Of a stretch of 64,000 nucleotides of DNA, positions 55,802 through 64,000 are shown one piece after another. The position numbers and the translations under genes were made by a program. The stretch is from Pseudomonadota bacterium (GTDB lineage: Bacteria; Pseudomonadota; Alphaproteobacteria; Sphingomonadales; Sphingomonadaceae): the NCBI GenBank assembly GCA_023391375.1, contig JAEWBB010000011.1, positions 355,364 to 419,363 on the forward strand. The letters run 5' to 3'. The stretch's first letter is position 1. Each line of letters opens with the position of its first letter. The notes below the pieces were generated by a model, which saw only the letters and a list, made by a program, of their open reading frames with translations, did no database searches and was not told where the DNA came from.

Positions 55802-57532
55802 TTGAACGACAACAAGAACTTCATGCTGGCGATCGTGCTCAGCGCGCTCGTGCTGCTGGGCTGGTCGGTGCTGTCCGACCGCTTCTTCCCGACCGCCGGA
55901 CCGCAGACCCAGAAGGTCCATGACGGCAAGGTCACCGCCAAGCCTGCCGCGCAGGCTCCGGCAGCGCATGCCGAGAAAGCTGCGGCCCTTCGCCCCGTCG
56001 CCGCCGTCCTCCAGGGTGGCCAGCGCGTGCGGATCGAAACCCCGCGCCTCGCCGGTTCGATCAATCTCGTCGGCGCCAAGTTCGACGACCTCGTCCTCCT
56101 CGAACAGCGCGAGACGATCGCCAAGGATTCGCCGCCGGTTCGCCTGTTGTCGCCACAGGGCGCCAAGGGCGCCTACTTCGCCCAGTTCGGCTGGAGCGGC
56201 CAGTCGGTCGCGACACCTGCCGCCGATGCCGTGTGGACCGCCAGCGCCCCGGTGCTGAAGCCCGGGGCACCGGTCACGTTGAGCTGGACGAATCCGACCG
56301 GCCAGACCTTCCAACTGGTGGTCTCGGTCGACGAAGGCTACCTGTTCACGGTCGATCGCAAGGTCGCCAACCGCGGTGCCGGCGCCGTCGCCGTCACGCC
56401 CTACGGCCTCGTCAGCCGCGCTGAAGTGTCGGCCGACAAGTCCACCTGGACCAACCACGTCGGACCGATCAGCTTCCTTTCCGGCAAGGCCGATTACGAC
56501 GTCGACTGGAAGACGCTTGACGAAAACCGTGCGGGCGTCACCCGCGACAGCAACGGCGGCTGGCTCGGTTTCACCGACAAATACTGGCTGACCGCGCTGG
56601 TGCCTGCCGACGGTGCCCCGGTCGCGGCGAGCTTCAAGAAGAGCCCGTCGGGCGCCTACCAGGCCGATTTCGCTTCGAATCCGGTAGTCGTCGAGACCGG
56701 CAAGCAGGTCGGCAGTTCGGCCCGCCTGTTCGCCGGTGCGAAGGAAAAGGCGTGGCTCGACCGGTACGAAGGCGCCGGCATCAGCAAGCTGTCGAAATCG
56801 ATCGACTGGGGCTGGTTTGAATTCTTCATGCGGCCGATCTTCTGGCTGCTGCGCGAGCTGTTCCACCTGACCGGCAACTTCGGTGTGGCGATCATCTGCC
56901 TGACGTTCATCGTCCGCGCGCTGATGTTCCCGATCGCGGACAAGCAGTTCCGCTCGATGGCCGGCATGCGCCGCATCCAGCCGCGGATGAAGGCGATCCA
57001 GGAGAAGCACAAGGACGACAAGCCGCGGCTCCAGCAGGAAATGCTGAAGATCTACCAGGAAGAGAAGATCAACCCGGCCGCGGGCTGCCTTCCGATCCTG
57101 CTCCAGATCCCGGTGTTCTACGCGCTCTACAAGGTGCTGATGGTCAGCGTCGAAATGCGCCACCAGCCGTTCGCGCTGTGGATCAAGGACCTTTCCGCGC
57201 CGGATCCCATGACCCCGGTCAACCTGTTCGGCCTGCTCCACTTCACGCCGCCGGCGATGCTGGCGATCGGCGTGCTGCCGATCCTGCTCGGCATCACCAT
57301 GTGGCTGCAGTTCAAGCTCAATCCGGCCCAGATGGATCCGGTCCAGCAGCAGGTGTTCGGGATCATGCCGTGGATCATGATGTTCGTCATGGCGCCGTTC
57401 GCGGCCGGCCTGCAGCTCTACTGGACCGTGTCGAACGTCCTGACGATCGCCCAGCAGTGGTGGCTGTACAAGCGTTACGACATGCAGAACCCGCCAACGG
57501 TGGTCGAAGCCAAGGCATCGCGCGCCAAGTGA
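55802..57532 (+). CDS. yidC: Membrane protein insertase YidC (TTG start)
   Basis: Inserts and folds inner-membrane proteins, alone or with SecYEG. 576 aa, Gram-negative type. The N-terminal membrane anchor (NFMLAIVLSALVLLGWSVLS) begins a few residues after the start. A large periplasmic beta-rich domain (about 50-340) follows, then five C-terminal helices from WFEFFMRPIFWLLRELFHLT onward, with the conserved arginine region KQFRSMAGMRRIQPRMKAIQ. No ATG precedes the first helix; TTG at 55802 (LNDNKNF) with AAAGGGA nine bases upstream is the best start. Its end overlaps the engB start (GTGA). Confidence 0.95.
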   Translation: MNDNKNFMLAIVLSALVLLGWSVLSDRFFPTAGPQTQKVHDGKVTAKPAAQAPAAHAEKAAALRPVAAVLQGGQRVRIETPRLAGSINLVGAKFDDLVLLEQRETIAKDSPPVRLLSPQGAKGAYFAQFGWSGQSVATPAADAVWTASAPVLKPGAPVTLSWTNPTGQTFQLVVSVDEGYLFTVDRKVANRGAGAVAVTPYGLVSRAEVSADKSTWTNHVGPISFLSGKADYDVDWKTLDENRAGVTRDSNGGWLGFTDKYWLTALVPADGAPVAASFKKSPSGAYQADFASNPVVVETGKQVGSSARLFAGAKEKAWLDRYEGAGISKLSKSIDWGWFEFFMRPIFWLLRELFHLTGNFGVAIICLTFIVRALMFPIADKQFRSMAGMRRIQPRMKAIQEKHKDDKPRLQQEMLKIYQEEKINPAAGCLPILLQIPVFYALYKVLMVSVEMRHQPFALWIKDLSAPDPMTPVNLFGLLHFTPPAMLAIGVLPILLGITMWLQFKLNPAQMDPVQQQVFGIMPWIMMFVMAPFAAGLQLYWTVSNVLTIAQQWWLYKRYDMQNPPTVVEAKASRAK

Positions 57533-58170
57533 CCGAAGATGCCGACGATATCGCCGAACGCGCGCGGAAGCTCTTTTCGGGGCCGATCGACTTCCTGAAG
57601 TCGGCCCCGAAGCTCGAGCATTTGCCGAAGCCCGAAGTGCCGGAAATCGCCTTCGCGGGGCGGTCGAACGTCGGCAAGTCGTCGCTGATCAACGCCATCT
57701 GCAACCGTAGCAAGCTGGCCCGCGCGTCGAACACGCCGGGCCGGACGCAGGAATTGAACTTCTTCGACGTCGGCCAGCCGCTGGCCTTCCGCCTCGTCGA
57801 CATGCCGGGCTACGGATACGCGGAAGCGCCCAAGGACATGGTCAAGAAGTGGCGATTCCTCATTAACGACTACCTGCGCGGTCGCCAGGTGCTGAAGCGC
57901 GCGCTGGTGCTGGTCGACAGCCGGCACGGCCTGAAGGACGTCGACCGCGACGTGATGAAGATGCTCGACGATGCAGCGGTCAGCTATCACCTCGTCCTGA
58001 CCAAGGCCGACAAGGTCAGGCCGACCGAGCTCGACAAGACGCTGGCGAAAATCCGCGAGGAAGCGGCCAAGCATCCGGCCTGCCACCCGACCATCCTGCC
58101 GACGTCGAGTGAGACCGGCGCAGGTATCGCCGATGTGCGCACCGCCATGCTCGAGGCGGTCGAGCAATAA
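57529..58170 (+). CDS. engB: Ribosome biogenesis GTP-binding protein YihA/EngB (GTG start)
   Basis: TRAFAC-class GTPase needed for 50S subunit assembly. 213 aa from the GTG at 57529 (GTG-ACC-GAA-GAT), whose bases overlap the yidC stop by three. Nucleotide motifs: G1 AFAGRSNVGKSSLINAI, G2 threonine in NTPGRTQELN, G3 VDMPGYGYAEAP, G4 LTKADKV and G5 near PTSSETG. The 57529 start is favoured by coupling; longer in-frame starts lie inside yidC. Confidence 0.95.
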   Translation: MTEDADDIAERARKLFSGPIDFLKSAPKLEHLPKPEVPEIAFAGRSNVGKSSLINAICNRSKLARASNTPGRTQELNFFDVGQPLAFRLVDMPGYGYAEAPKDMVKKWRFLINDYLRGRQVLKRALVLVDSRHGLKDVDRDVMKMLDDAAVSYHLVLTKADKVRPTELDKTLAKIREEAAKHPACHPTILPTSSETGAGIADVRTAMLEAVEQ

Positions 58171-58228
58171 GGCTCGGCCGGTCGATTGCGGCTGGCATCC
58201 CTGCGCCCGATATGCCAGCGCGCTGCGC

Positions 58229-58903
58229 ATGAAACTGATTATCGGCAATCGCGCCTATTCTTCCTGGTCGATGCGCGGCTGGCTCGCGCTCAAGCACAGC
58301 GGGCTGGAATTCGAAGAGCTGGTCGTCCCGCTGTTCAACGAGACGTGGGAGGCGAGCCGCGAGGGCAACGAATTCGCGCCGGGCGGCGGCAAGGTGCCTT
58401 TGCTGTGGGACGGCGACACGGTCGTCTGGGACAGCCTGGCGATCGTCGAGTTCTGCGCCGACAAGGTCGGTCGTGAGCGGTTCTGGCCGGAGGACGAAGA
58501 AGCGCGCGGCATGGCGCGGTCGATGGCCGCTGAAATGCATTCCAGTTTCGCGGCCCTGCGCCGCGAATTACCGATGAACGTGCGCAAGAATTTCGGCAGC
58601 GTCGCGCTGTCGGATGCGGTCGAGGCGGACGTGGTCCGCATCCTCAACCTTTGGGCACAGGCCCGTGCCCGCCACGGCTCGGGCGGCGAATACCTCTTCG
58701 GCGAGTGGGGCGCGGCGGACATCATGTACGCACCGGTGGTGACCCGCTTCGTCACCTATGGCGTGCCGGTTCCGCCGTTTGCCGCGGCCTATATGGAAGC
58801 CGTGCTCCACCGCGGCGACGTTGTCGAATGGATCGAGCTGGCGCAGGACGAGCCCTGGGTCATCGAGCAATATGAAAAGCCGGAGTCGGCCAAAAAGGAC
58901 TAG
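58229..58903 (+). CDS. Glutathione S-transferase family protein
   Basis: 224 aa. The N-terminal thioredoxin-like domain starts MKLIIGNRAYSSWSMRGWLA, with the likely activating serine in the YSSWS turn, and continues to the glutathione-binding VPLLWDGDTVVWDSLAIVEF. The C-terminal helical domain is about 90-215. Enzymatic substrate unknown; GSTs detoxify electrophiles or carry ligands. It converges with a cupin gene with a 4-base overlap. Confidence 0.93.
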   Translation: MKLIIGNRAYSSWSMRGWLALKHSGLEFEELVVPLFNETWEASREGNEFAPGGGKVPLLWDGDTVVWDSLAIVEFCADKVGRERFWPEDEEARGMARSMAAEMHSSFAALRRELPMNVRKNFGSVALSDAVEADVVRILNLWAQARARHGSGGEYLFGEWGAADIMYAPVVTRFVTYGVPVPPFAAAYMEAVLHRGDVVEWIELAQDEPWVIEQYEKPESAKKD

Positions 58904-59361
58904 ACGCGCTTCGTCGGATAAGGCGTCCCATCCTTATGAACGTAGGCGCCCTCGGGCGTGAAGAACATGTCGATATCGCTGTATCCACCGCCTTCCTGGT
59001 CGCCCGCCCCGATCACCAGGAAGCGGCAGTCCGCGTTGCTTTCGTTGATCAGGTGGTGACCATTGATCTGCCCGGCGGGCCAGCTGACGATATCACCGGG
59101 CGCCAGCGACGTGCGCCCGTCGTTTTCGACCAGCACCGCCTCGCCTTCGATCATCACCAGCAATTCGTCCTCGCCCTCGTGCCAATGCCGCTGGCTCGAC
59201 CATGCGCCTGGCACCAATCGCACCAGGTTGGCGCCGAAGTGCGTCAAGCCAGTGGCCTTGCCGACCCGCTGCTGGAAACGGCCCGCCACGGGTTCGTCGA
59301 ACGGCGCCGGATATCCGGTGCGGTTGAGAACCTCGACGGACTCAAGATCGACTTTCGGCAT
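58900..59361 (-). CDS. Cupin-domain protein
   Basis: 153-aa single-domain cupin. The first motif is SSQRHWHEGEDELLVMIEGE, with metal-ligand histidines and glutamate, and the second lies around WPAGQINGHHLIN. Most such proteins are small metal-dependent enzymes or sugar-binding proteins; no substrate can be inferred. It is convergent with the GST and divergent from dapE (20 bases apart), so one promoter region must serve both. Confidence 0.9.
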   Translation of the reverse strand: MPKVDLESVEVLNRTGYPAPFDEPVAGRFQQRVGKATGLTHFGANLVRLVPGAWSSQRHWHEGEDELLVMIEGEAVLVENDGRTSLAPGDIVSWPAGQINGHHLINESNADCRFLVIGAGDQEGGGYSDIDMFFTPEGAYVHKDGTPYPTKRV

Positions 59362-59381
59362 CCGGCCCTCCTTGCTAGGCG

Positions 59382-60512
59382 ATGGGAATGACCGATCCCG
59401 TCGCGCTCGCCAAGGCCCTCATCGATTGCAACAGCGTCACGCCCGCTAGCGGCGAGGTGTTCAACGTGCTGGAAGCCGCGATCAAGCCTCTGGGCTTCGA
59501 CGTACATCGCTTCGTGCAAGGCGAGGCGCCGGACGGCCCGACCGAGAACATGGTCGCAATCCGCCGGGTCGGCGACGGTCCCCATTTCGCCTTCGCCGGA
59601 CATCTCGACGTGGTGCCGGCGGGTGAAGGCTGGGGCGGCGACCCGTTCACGGCCGTGGAAGAAGACGGTGTGCTGACCGGTCGCGGGGCGGTCGACATGA
59701 AATCGTCGATCGCCGCTTTCGTCGCAGCTCTCTACGACTACGACCAGCCCTGCGGCACGCTGTCGTTCCTGATCACCGGCGACGAGGAAGGCTATGCCAC
59801 CTACGGCACGCCGCGCATCATCGAATGGCTGAACGAACGCGGGATCCGCCCCGACATGATCCTGATCGGCGAGCCGACCAGCGTCGACCGGCTAGGCGAC
59901 ACGGTGAAGATCGGCCGGCGTGGTTCGGTCAACATGTGGATCGACGTTCCCGGTCATCAGGGTCACGTCGCCTACCCTCACCTGGCCCATAACCCGGTCC
60001 CGCCGTTAGCGCGAATCATTGCCGCATTGAGTGAGTTGAAGCTGGATGACGGTACCGAGGCCTTCCCGCCTTCGAACCTGGAGTTTACGGGAATCGAAAC
60101 GCCGACTCACGCGTCCAATGTCATCCCCGGAAGTGCCACGGCGCAGCTCAACATTCGCTTTAATAACCTCCACACCGGCGCCGACTTAGTGAAAATGGTC
60201 GAGGACGTGGCACGTCGCGAAGCACCGGAGGTCAAGGTTCGCGCGCGCATTTCGGGCGAGGCGTTCCTTACGCCGAGGAGCCGAATCTACGACATTGTGA
60301 CCGAGGCGATTGTCGAGGAAACCGGCATCACACCTGACCTATCGACCAGTGGAGGAACGTCGGACGGCCGCTTTCTCATCCAGCTCTGCCCCGTCGTCGA
60401 TTTCGGCCTGCCCAACGCCTCGATGCACAAGGTGGGCGAGCATGCGCGGACGGACGATATCCGCGCACTGACGCAAATCTACCGGCGGGTGGTGGAAAAG
60501 GCGTTCGCCTGA
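59382..60512 (+). CDS. dapE: Succinyl-diaminopimelate desuccinylase
   Basis: Makes LL-diaminopimelate for lysine and peptidoglycan synthesis. 376 aa. Zinc-binding and catalytic motifs of the M20 family are FAGHLDVVPAGEGW, GRGAVDMKSSIAAF, ITGDEEGYATYG, LIGEPTSVDRLG and NASMHKVGEHARTDD. A start two codons later (59388) is also possible. The part from about 60000 to 60330 uses codons that are rare elsewhere in this window (TTA at 60006 and 60186), although the reading frame and motifs are intact. Confidence 0.96.
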   Translation: MGMTDPVALAKALIDCNSVTPASGEVFNVLEAAIKPLGFDVHRFVQGEAPDGPTENMVAIRRVGDGPHFAFAGHLDVVPAGEGWGGDPFTAVEEDGVLTGRGAVDMKSSIAAFVAALYDYDQPCGTLSFLITGDEEGYATYGTPRIIEWLNERGIRPDMILIGEPTSVDRLGDTVKIGRRGSVNMWIDVPGHQGHVAYPHLAHNPVPPLARIIAALSELKLDDGTEAFPPSNLEFTGIETPTHASNVIPGSATAQLNIRFNNLHTGADLVKMVEDVARREAPEVKVRARISGEAFLTPRSRIYDIVTEAIVEETGITPDLSTSGGTSDGRFLIQLCPVVDFGLPNASMHKVGEHARTDDIRALTQIYRRVVEKAFA

Positions 60513-60515
60513 GCG

Positions 60516-62231
60516 TCAGGCGACGCGGCTACGCGATGCGTTTTCGGTCCAGGCGACGAAGTCGGCCTCGAACATCGGCTGGGCGAAGACATAGCCCTGG
60601 ATAGTGTGGCAGCCCATCGCGCGCAGGATGTCCGCCTGCGCCACCGTCTCGACCGCTTCAGCGACGATTTCCGCACCGACCGATTTCACGAGCTGGATAA
60701 CGGCCTGGACGACCATCCGCGCCTGTTCGCTGGTTTCGATTTCGCCGATCAGCGACTGGTCGAGCTTCACCCGGTCGAGCGGCATTGCCCGCAGCCGCGC
60801 GATATTCGAGTAGCCGGTTCCAAAATCGTCGATCGCAATCGTCAGGCCCTCGCGGCGCAGCTGCGCGATCTCGTCCAGCACCGTGGCCGAGCAATTCATC
60901 GCCGCCGTTTCGGTGAATTCGAGCTCGACCATGGAAAGCGGCACTGACGCCCGCTCAAAGGTCGCGCGGAGGTGGGATACGAAGTCGCTGCGGTCGAGCT
61001 GGCGCGGGCTGACGTTGAATGAAAGTCGGCGCGCCTGCCCCGCTTTGGCCCAATCGGCCAGCATCGAGGCCGCTTCGGCCATGACCCAGTCGCCGATCTC
61101 GTTGATCGTCCCGCACTGCTCGGCGACCCCGATGAAGGTCGACGGCATGCGTAGGCCGTCGCGCGGGTGGTTCCAGCGCAGCAGGGCTTCGGCGCCACTG
61201 ATCTCGCCCGTGACCAGGCTCATTTGCGGCTGGAGGACGAGCACGAACTCGCCCCGCTCGATGGCCTCCGACAAGGCGCCTTCGGTCTCGACCCGCTGGC
61301 GGTGTTCGTCGGCCAATTCCTGGCTGAACACGCAATACTGGCTGCCGCCCGACTGTTTCGCCCGGTACATGGCGATATCCGCCGCGCGCATCAGTGCCTC
61401 GATGCTGGTGCCATGGTCGGGCGTCAGCGCGACGCCCGTCGACGCGCCGATATCCACGCTATGGCCGTGAAGCTCGAACGGCTCGCCAACAGCCAGGACG
61501 ATCCGGCGGGCGATCCGCTCAGCATCGGCAACACTGTCGATCTGGGGCAGGAAAATGGTGAATTCGTCGCCGGCCAGGCGCGCGAGCAGCGGACGCGGGC
61601 CGTCGCCGCCCCTCTGTTCCGCCGACATGACGACGCGCAACCGGTTCGCGACCATCACCAGCAGCTGGTCGCCTCGGGCATGGCCGAGGCTGTCGTTGAC
61701 GTTCTTGAAGCGGTCGAGGTCGACGAACAGCATGGCACCCGCGCGCCCGTCGAGTTGGCCGAGCATCTTGTCGGCCTCGGCGCGGAAGTGGAGGCGGTTG
61801 GGAAGTGATGTCACCGGATCGTACATGCCGAGTGCATGGGCGTTCTCGATCGACGATCGGACTTCAGCGAACAGCGTGTCGACCGCAGCGGCGACCTTCG
61901 GCATCTTTTCCTGAACGATCGCCGGCGCGGGGCTGACGAAATCGCCTTGCTCCACCGCGATCAGGCGCTCGCCGAGGGCCGCCATGGCCCGCGCGCTTTC
62001 GCTGTTCGGCCGCTCCGACGCGACGTAGCTGATCAGCAAGCAGAACGCGCCCGCGACGATGGACGCGAGAATTTGTTCGTCGAATTCAGTGATGTAGAGG
62101 AAAGCGGTCAGGGAAAACAGGAACGAGGCAACGCCCGCGATCATCGACAGGATCGCGTTCGAGATTTTCTGTGCCGTGCCTTCCGTCTGTTTCAACTGCC
62201 GTCCGCTTCCGGCGATCGCTGTTGTCGCCAC
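60516..62231 (-). CDS. Membrane-bound GGDEF-EAL protein
   Basis: Cyclic-di-GMP enzyme of 571 aa. Two membrane helices at about 23-45 (SNAILSMIAGVASFLFSLTA) and 52-75 precede a linker. The GGDEF domain (about 135-300) has LLARLAGDEFTIFLP, where the first Gly is Ala, a substitution still seen in active cyclases. The EAL domain (about 315-560) keeps the catalytic set: GAEALLRWNH, FNVSPRQ, LEFTE, DDFGTGYSNIARLRAMPLDR, VKLDQ and EAVET. It is probably an active phosphodiesterase and maybe a dual enzyme. The N-terminal region has no obvious sensor domain. Confidence 0.94.
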   Translation of the reverse strand: MATTAIAGSGRQLKQTEGTAQKISNAILSMIAGVASFLFSLTAFLYITEFDEQILASIVAGAFCLLISYVASERPNSESARAMAALGERLIAVEQGDFVSPAPAIVQEKMPKVAAAVDTLFAEVRSSIENAHALGMYDPVTSLPNRLHFRAEADKMLGQLDGRAGAMLFVDLDRFKNVNDSLGHARGDQLLVMVANRLRVVMSAEQRGGDGPRPLLARLAGDEFTIFLPQIDSVADAERIARRIVLAVGEPFELHGHSVDIGASTGVALTPDHGTSIEALMRAADIAMYRAKQSGGSQYCVFSQELADEHRQRVETEGALSEAIERGEFVLVLQPQMSLVTGEISGAEALLRWNHPRDGLRMPSTFIGVAEQCGTINEIGDWVMAEAASMLADWAKAGQARRLSFNVSPRQLDRSDFVSHLRATFERASVPLSMVELEFTETAAMNCSATVLDEIAQLRREGLTIAIDDFGTGYSNIARLRAMPLDRVKLDQSLIGEIETSEQARMVVQAVIQLVKSVGAEIVAEAVETVAQADILRAMGCHTIQGYVFAQPMFEADFVAWTENASRSRVA

Positions 62232-62273
62232 TCGCCGCGTCTAAACGGGTGAGGTTAAAAAAGCGTGGATTGC

Positions 62274-62804
62274 TCAGCCGCGTCGGAGGATGACGTAGAG
62301 GCTCCCGCGGCCGCCGTGTCGGGGGTGCGCGGACCGGACCGCGGCGATGCGACGGGCGTGCCGCGAAACGGCCAGCCAGTCGTGGACCGCGGCGCGGATC
62401 TTGCCCCGCTCGATCGGCGGCTCTCCCTTGGGGGCGTGGCCGGTGATGAGCAGGACCACCCTCTCCCCGGCGCTGATGGCGCGGTCGAGGCCGAGGTCGA
62501 TCGCGTCCCAGGCGCGGTCGAGGGTATGGCCGTGAAGGTCGATCACCCGGTCGGGCGAGATGTCACCTTTGGTAAGCTTGCGATCCCAACTTCCGTCAAG
62601 CGTCCCGCCAACCGGCCGCGGCGCGAACGCCACCGCTGCGGGCCGAGGGGCCGGCACGCGACCGCGGACTTTGACCGCAGGAGCGGGTGAAGCGGAATTT
62701 TTCGAACCGGGTTCGGCGTCGGGTATCGGCATTCGGGACAAGGGCCGGATGGTCGCCGCGACCTTGTCCCAGAGTGCCTTTTCCTCAGCGCTGAGCGGTC
62801 GCAC
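62274..62804 (-). CDS. Smr domain-containing protein
   Basis: 176 aa. The N-terminal 80 residues are polar and proline-rich. The Smr domain (about 85-176) carries DRVIDLHGHTLDRAWDAIDL, ITGHAPKGEPPIERGKIRAA and GGRGSLYVILRRG. Smr domains are nucleases related to MutS2; stand-alone ones in alphaproteobacteria are not well characterised. The start overlaps the mltA stop by 20 bases, and the order with mltA is common in sphingomonads. Confidence 0.93.
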   Translation of the reverse strand: MRPLSAEEKALWDKVAATIRPLSRMPIPDAEPGSKNSASPAPAVKVRGRVPAPRPAAVAFAPRPVGGTLDGSWDRKLTKGDISPDRVIDLHGHTLDRAWDAIDLGLDRAISAGERVVLLITGHAPKGEPPIERGKIRAAVHDWLAVSRHARRIAAVRSAHPRHGGRGSLYVILRRG

Positions 62805-63969
62805 GCGTCGCGGCCGACCACGGAAGAAGGATCAGCGCCCTGCCGTCCGACGACATTCCGCCTGCCGTCACCTCGGCATCGGCGCCGGCGCCCCAGAAAG
62901 TGTCCACCCGATTGGCCCCTTTGATCGCGCCGCCGGTATCCTGCGCGATCCACAGGCCGTCCGCGATATCGCGTGTCATGTCGAGCCAGACCGGCGCACC
63001 GAGGGGGATGAACTTGGGATCGGCCGCTACCGTCGCGCGCGGCGTCACGGCGACGTTCATCGCGCCCAGCGGCCCCGGACCGGTCAGTTCCTTGAAGAAG
63101 ATGTAGCTCAGGTTCTCGCGCATCAGCGCCTTGCCGCCATCGGGCTGGCTGCGCATCCAGGCGACGATCGATTTCATGTTGGCCCCGCCCGGCGGGAGGA
63201 TGTTGCGCTCGCGCAGCAAGCGTCCGATCGCGACATATTCGCGTCCGTTCTGGTCCGCATAGCCGAGCCGCATGACCGAACCGTCCGGCAACAGGAGCCG
63301 GCCCGAGCCTTGGATTTCGAGGAAGAAGAGTTCGATCGGATCGGCGGCCCAGGCGATCGGCGTTTCCGCTGTCAGGATGCCGTCCTCGATCGCCGCCCGG
63401 TCGTGATAATAGACGCAGGCCCCCGTCTCATCGATCCGGCCCCTGCCCGACCCGCCGTCGGCGCGCGTGCAACGGACCAGGTCGACGGGCTTGCCATAAA
63501 TCGGGATGTCGTAACCGGGCTGGCGAGTCCGCGACCCCCGAATCTGCGGTTCGTAATAGCCGGTTGCGAAGGCTTCGCCGCGGCCGACCTGGACCCAGGC
63601 GAAGCGGTCGCGGAAAAAGGCGGACGCGCCGCCAGGCGCAACCGAGCCGGCCTCGGCGCAAAGCGAGGCCCATTCCGCGCCTGTCGCGAGGCCAGACGTG
63701 TCGGTCCGGCGCATTAGGGCCGGGCAGCTCAAGCGAAACGCCGACAGGACGCTCGCTGCCCGGGCTTCGTCGATCGGCTGCGGCAATGCCATCTTCACGC
63801 CCGCGAGGAGCGCGTTGTCGACGATCGGCTCAGGGGCCGGCGTCGGCGCGGGCGAAGGGGTCGGGAGGGGCGCCGGCGTCGGCAGCGGCGCGGGCGGCGG
63901 CGTCGTGACCCGCGGGGCGCAGGCGGCGAGCGCGAGCGTCAGCGCGGCGACAGCTTTGAAGGACCTCAT
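62785..63969 (-). CDS. mltA: Membrane-bound lytic murein transglycosylase A
   Basis: Outer-membrane lipoprotein that cleaves glycan strands of peptidoglycan. 394 aa. The signal peptide ends in LALAAC (lipid-attachment cysteine), followed by a Pro-rich repeat linker (PLPTPAPLPTPSPAPTPAPE). The MltA barrel starts near ALPQPIDEARAASVLSAF, and the 3D domain at the end carries the catalytic aspartates in WIAQDTGGAIKGANRVDTFW. Its start overlaps the stop of the upstream gene (ATGA at 63966-63969). All functional residues appear intact. Confidence 0.95.
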   Translation of the reverse strand: MRSFKAVAALTLALAACAPRVTTPPPAPLPTPAPLPTPSPAPTPAPEPIVDNALLAGVKMALPQPIDEARAASVLSAFRLSCPALMRRTDTSGLATGAEWASLCAEAGSVAPGGASAFFRDRFAWVQVGRGEAFATGYYEPQIRGSRTRQPGYDIPIYGKPVDLVRCTRADGGSGRGRIDETGACVYYHDRAAIEDGILTAETPIAWAADPIELFFLEIQGSGRLLLPDGSVMRLGYADQNGREYVAIGRLLRERNILPPGGANMKSIVAWMRSQPDGGKALMRENLSYIFFKELTGPGPLGAMNVAVTPRATVAADPKFIPLGAPVWLDMTRDIADGLWIAQDTGGAIKGANRVDTFWGAGADAEVTAGGMSSDGRALILLPWSAATRATAQR

Positions 63970-64000
63970 TCCTCGTCGTCGGTTTCGACGAGCAGCCAGT
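63966..64000 (-). CDS. Last codons of a gene upstream of mltA, cut by window edge
   Basis: Only the C-terminal residues WLLVETDDEE and a TGA stop overlapping the mltA ATG are visible. In related sphingomonads a Tim44-domain protein gene often precedes mltA, so this may be that gene; the sequence itself is too short to tell. Confidence 0.4.
   Translation of the reverse strand, partial: WLLVETDDEE

Noticed and set aside
55688..57241. 517-codon minus-strand frame opposite yidC
   Set aside because: Arg/Glu/Gln-rich antisense frame; yidC is certain.

Overview
The window is a dense, high-GC (about 65%) stretch of chromosome from an alphaproteobacterium, most likely a member of the Sphingomonadales (Sphingomonas/Sphingomicrobium-like). 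The support is gene order and family content: tpiA-secG-pyrG; a full 14-gene complex I operon running on into birA, coaX, RNase J and DUF1467; DUF2336, DUF2842 and DUF1810 genes; rpmH-rnpA-yidD-yidC-engB; and class I aldolase grouped with pgk, gap and tkt. There is no phage, insertion sequence, plasmid gene, CRISPR array or rRNA. Almost every gene is a housekeeping gene or a conserved alphaproteobacterial hypothetical.

Layout. 1-6,680: a truncated PpiD-type foldase divergent from tpiA, then a small secreted protein, secG, pyrG and trxB. 6,685-9,133 (minus): an acyl carrier protein and a ComEC-like membrane protein. 9,181-11,885: gltX-gltA, translationally coupled. 11,882-15,482 (minus): a histidine-kinase-like protein lacking its phospho-acceptor histidine, a DUF2336 protein and a membrane protein with a nucleotidyltransferase-like head. 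15,668-17,914: a large polar-landmark-like coiled-coil membrane protein. 17,911-38,260 (minus): the nuo operon (nuoA at 38,260 down to nuoN), continuing into birA, coaX, rnj and DUF1467. 38,349-43,578 (minus): suhB, efp, an M23 peptidase and L,D-transpeptidase pair, thiE and class I fructose-bisphosphate aldolase. 44,084-48,285 (minus): tkt-gap-pgk. 48,429-50,975: zapA, a probable 6S RNA, 5-formyl-THF cyclo-ligase, DUF2842 and a SleB-type hydrolase. 51,028-54,476 (minus): tRNA-Asp, an AI-2E-family permease, tRNA-Leu and a frameshifted comM/yifB. 54,623-60,512 (mostly plus): rpmH-rnpA-yidD-yidC-engB, a GST and dapE. 60,516-64,000 (minus): a GGDEF/EAL protein, a Smr protein, MltA and the last codons of another gene.

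The most unusual part is the nuo operon. It carries seven extra genes: two paralogous secreted four-cysteine proteins between nuoG and nuoF, three tiny membrane proteins (47, 46 and 55 aa) between nuoE and nuoF, and two small membrane proteins (93 and 79 aa) between nuoD and nuoE. The membrane proteins overlap their neighbours by 1-13 bases, so they look translated with complex I. A strong intrinsic terminator lies between the secreted-protein pair and nuoG. Other points to check are the +1 frameshift in comM, a promoter-terminator leader immediately before rpmH, and an rnpA frame with no normal start codon after rpmH.

No intergenic gap reaches 300 bases. The longest are 52,334-52,537 (only a ribosome-binding site recognised), 15,483-15,667 (possible promoter), the 6S RNA region, 54,477-54,622 (nothing clear) and 48,286-48,428 (promoter).
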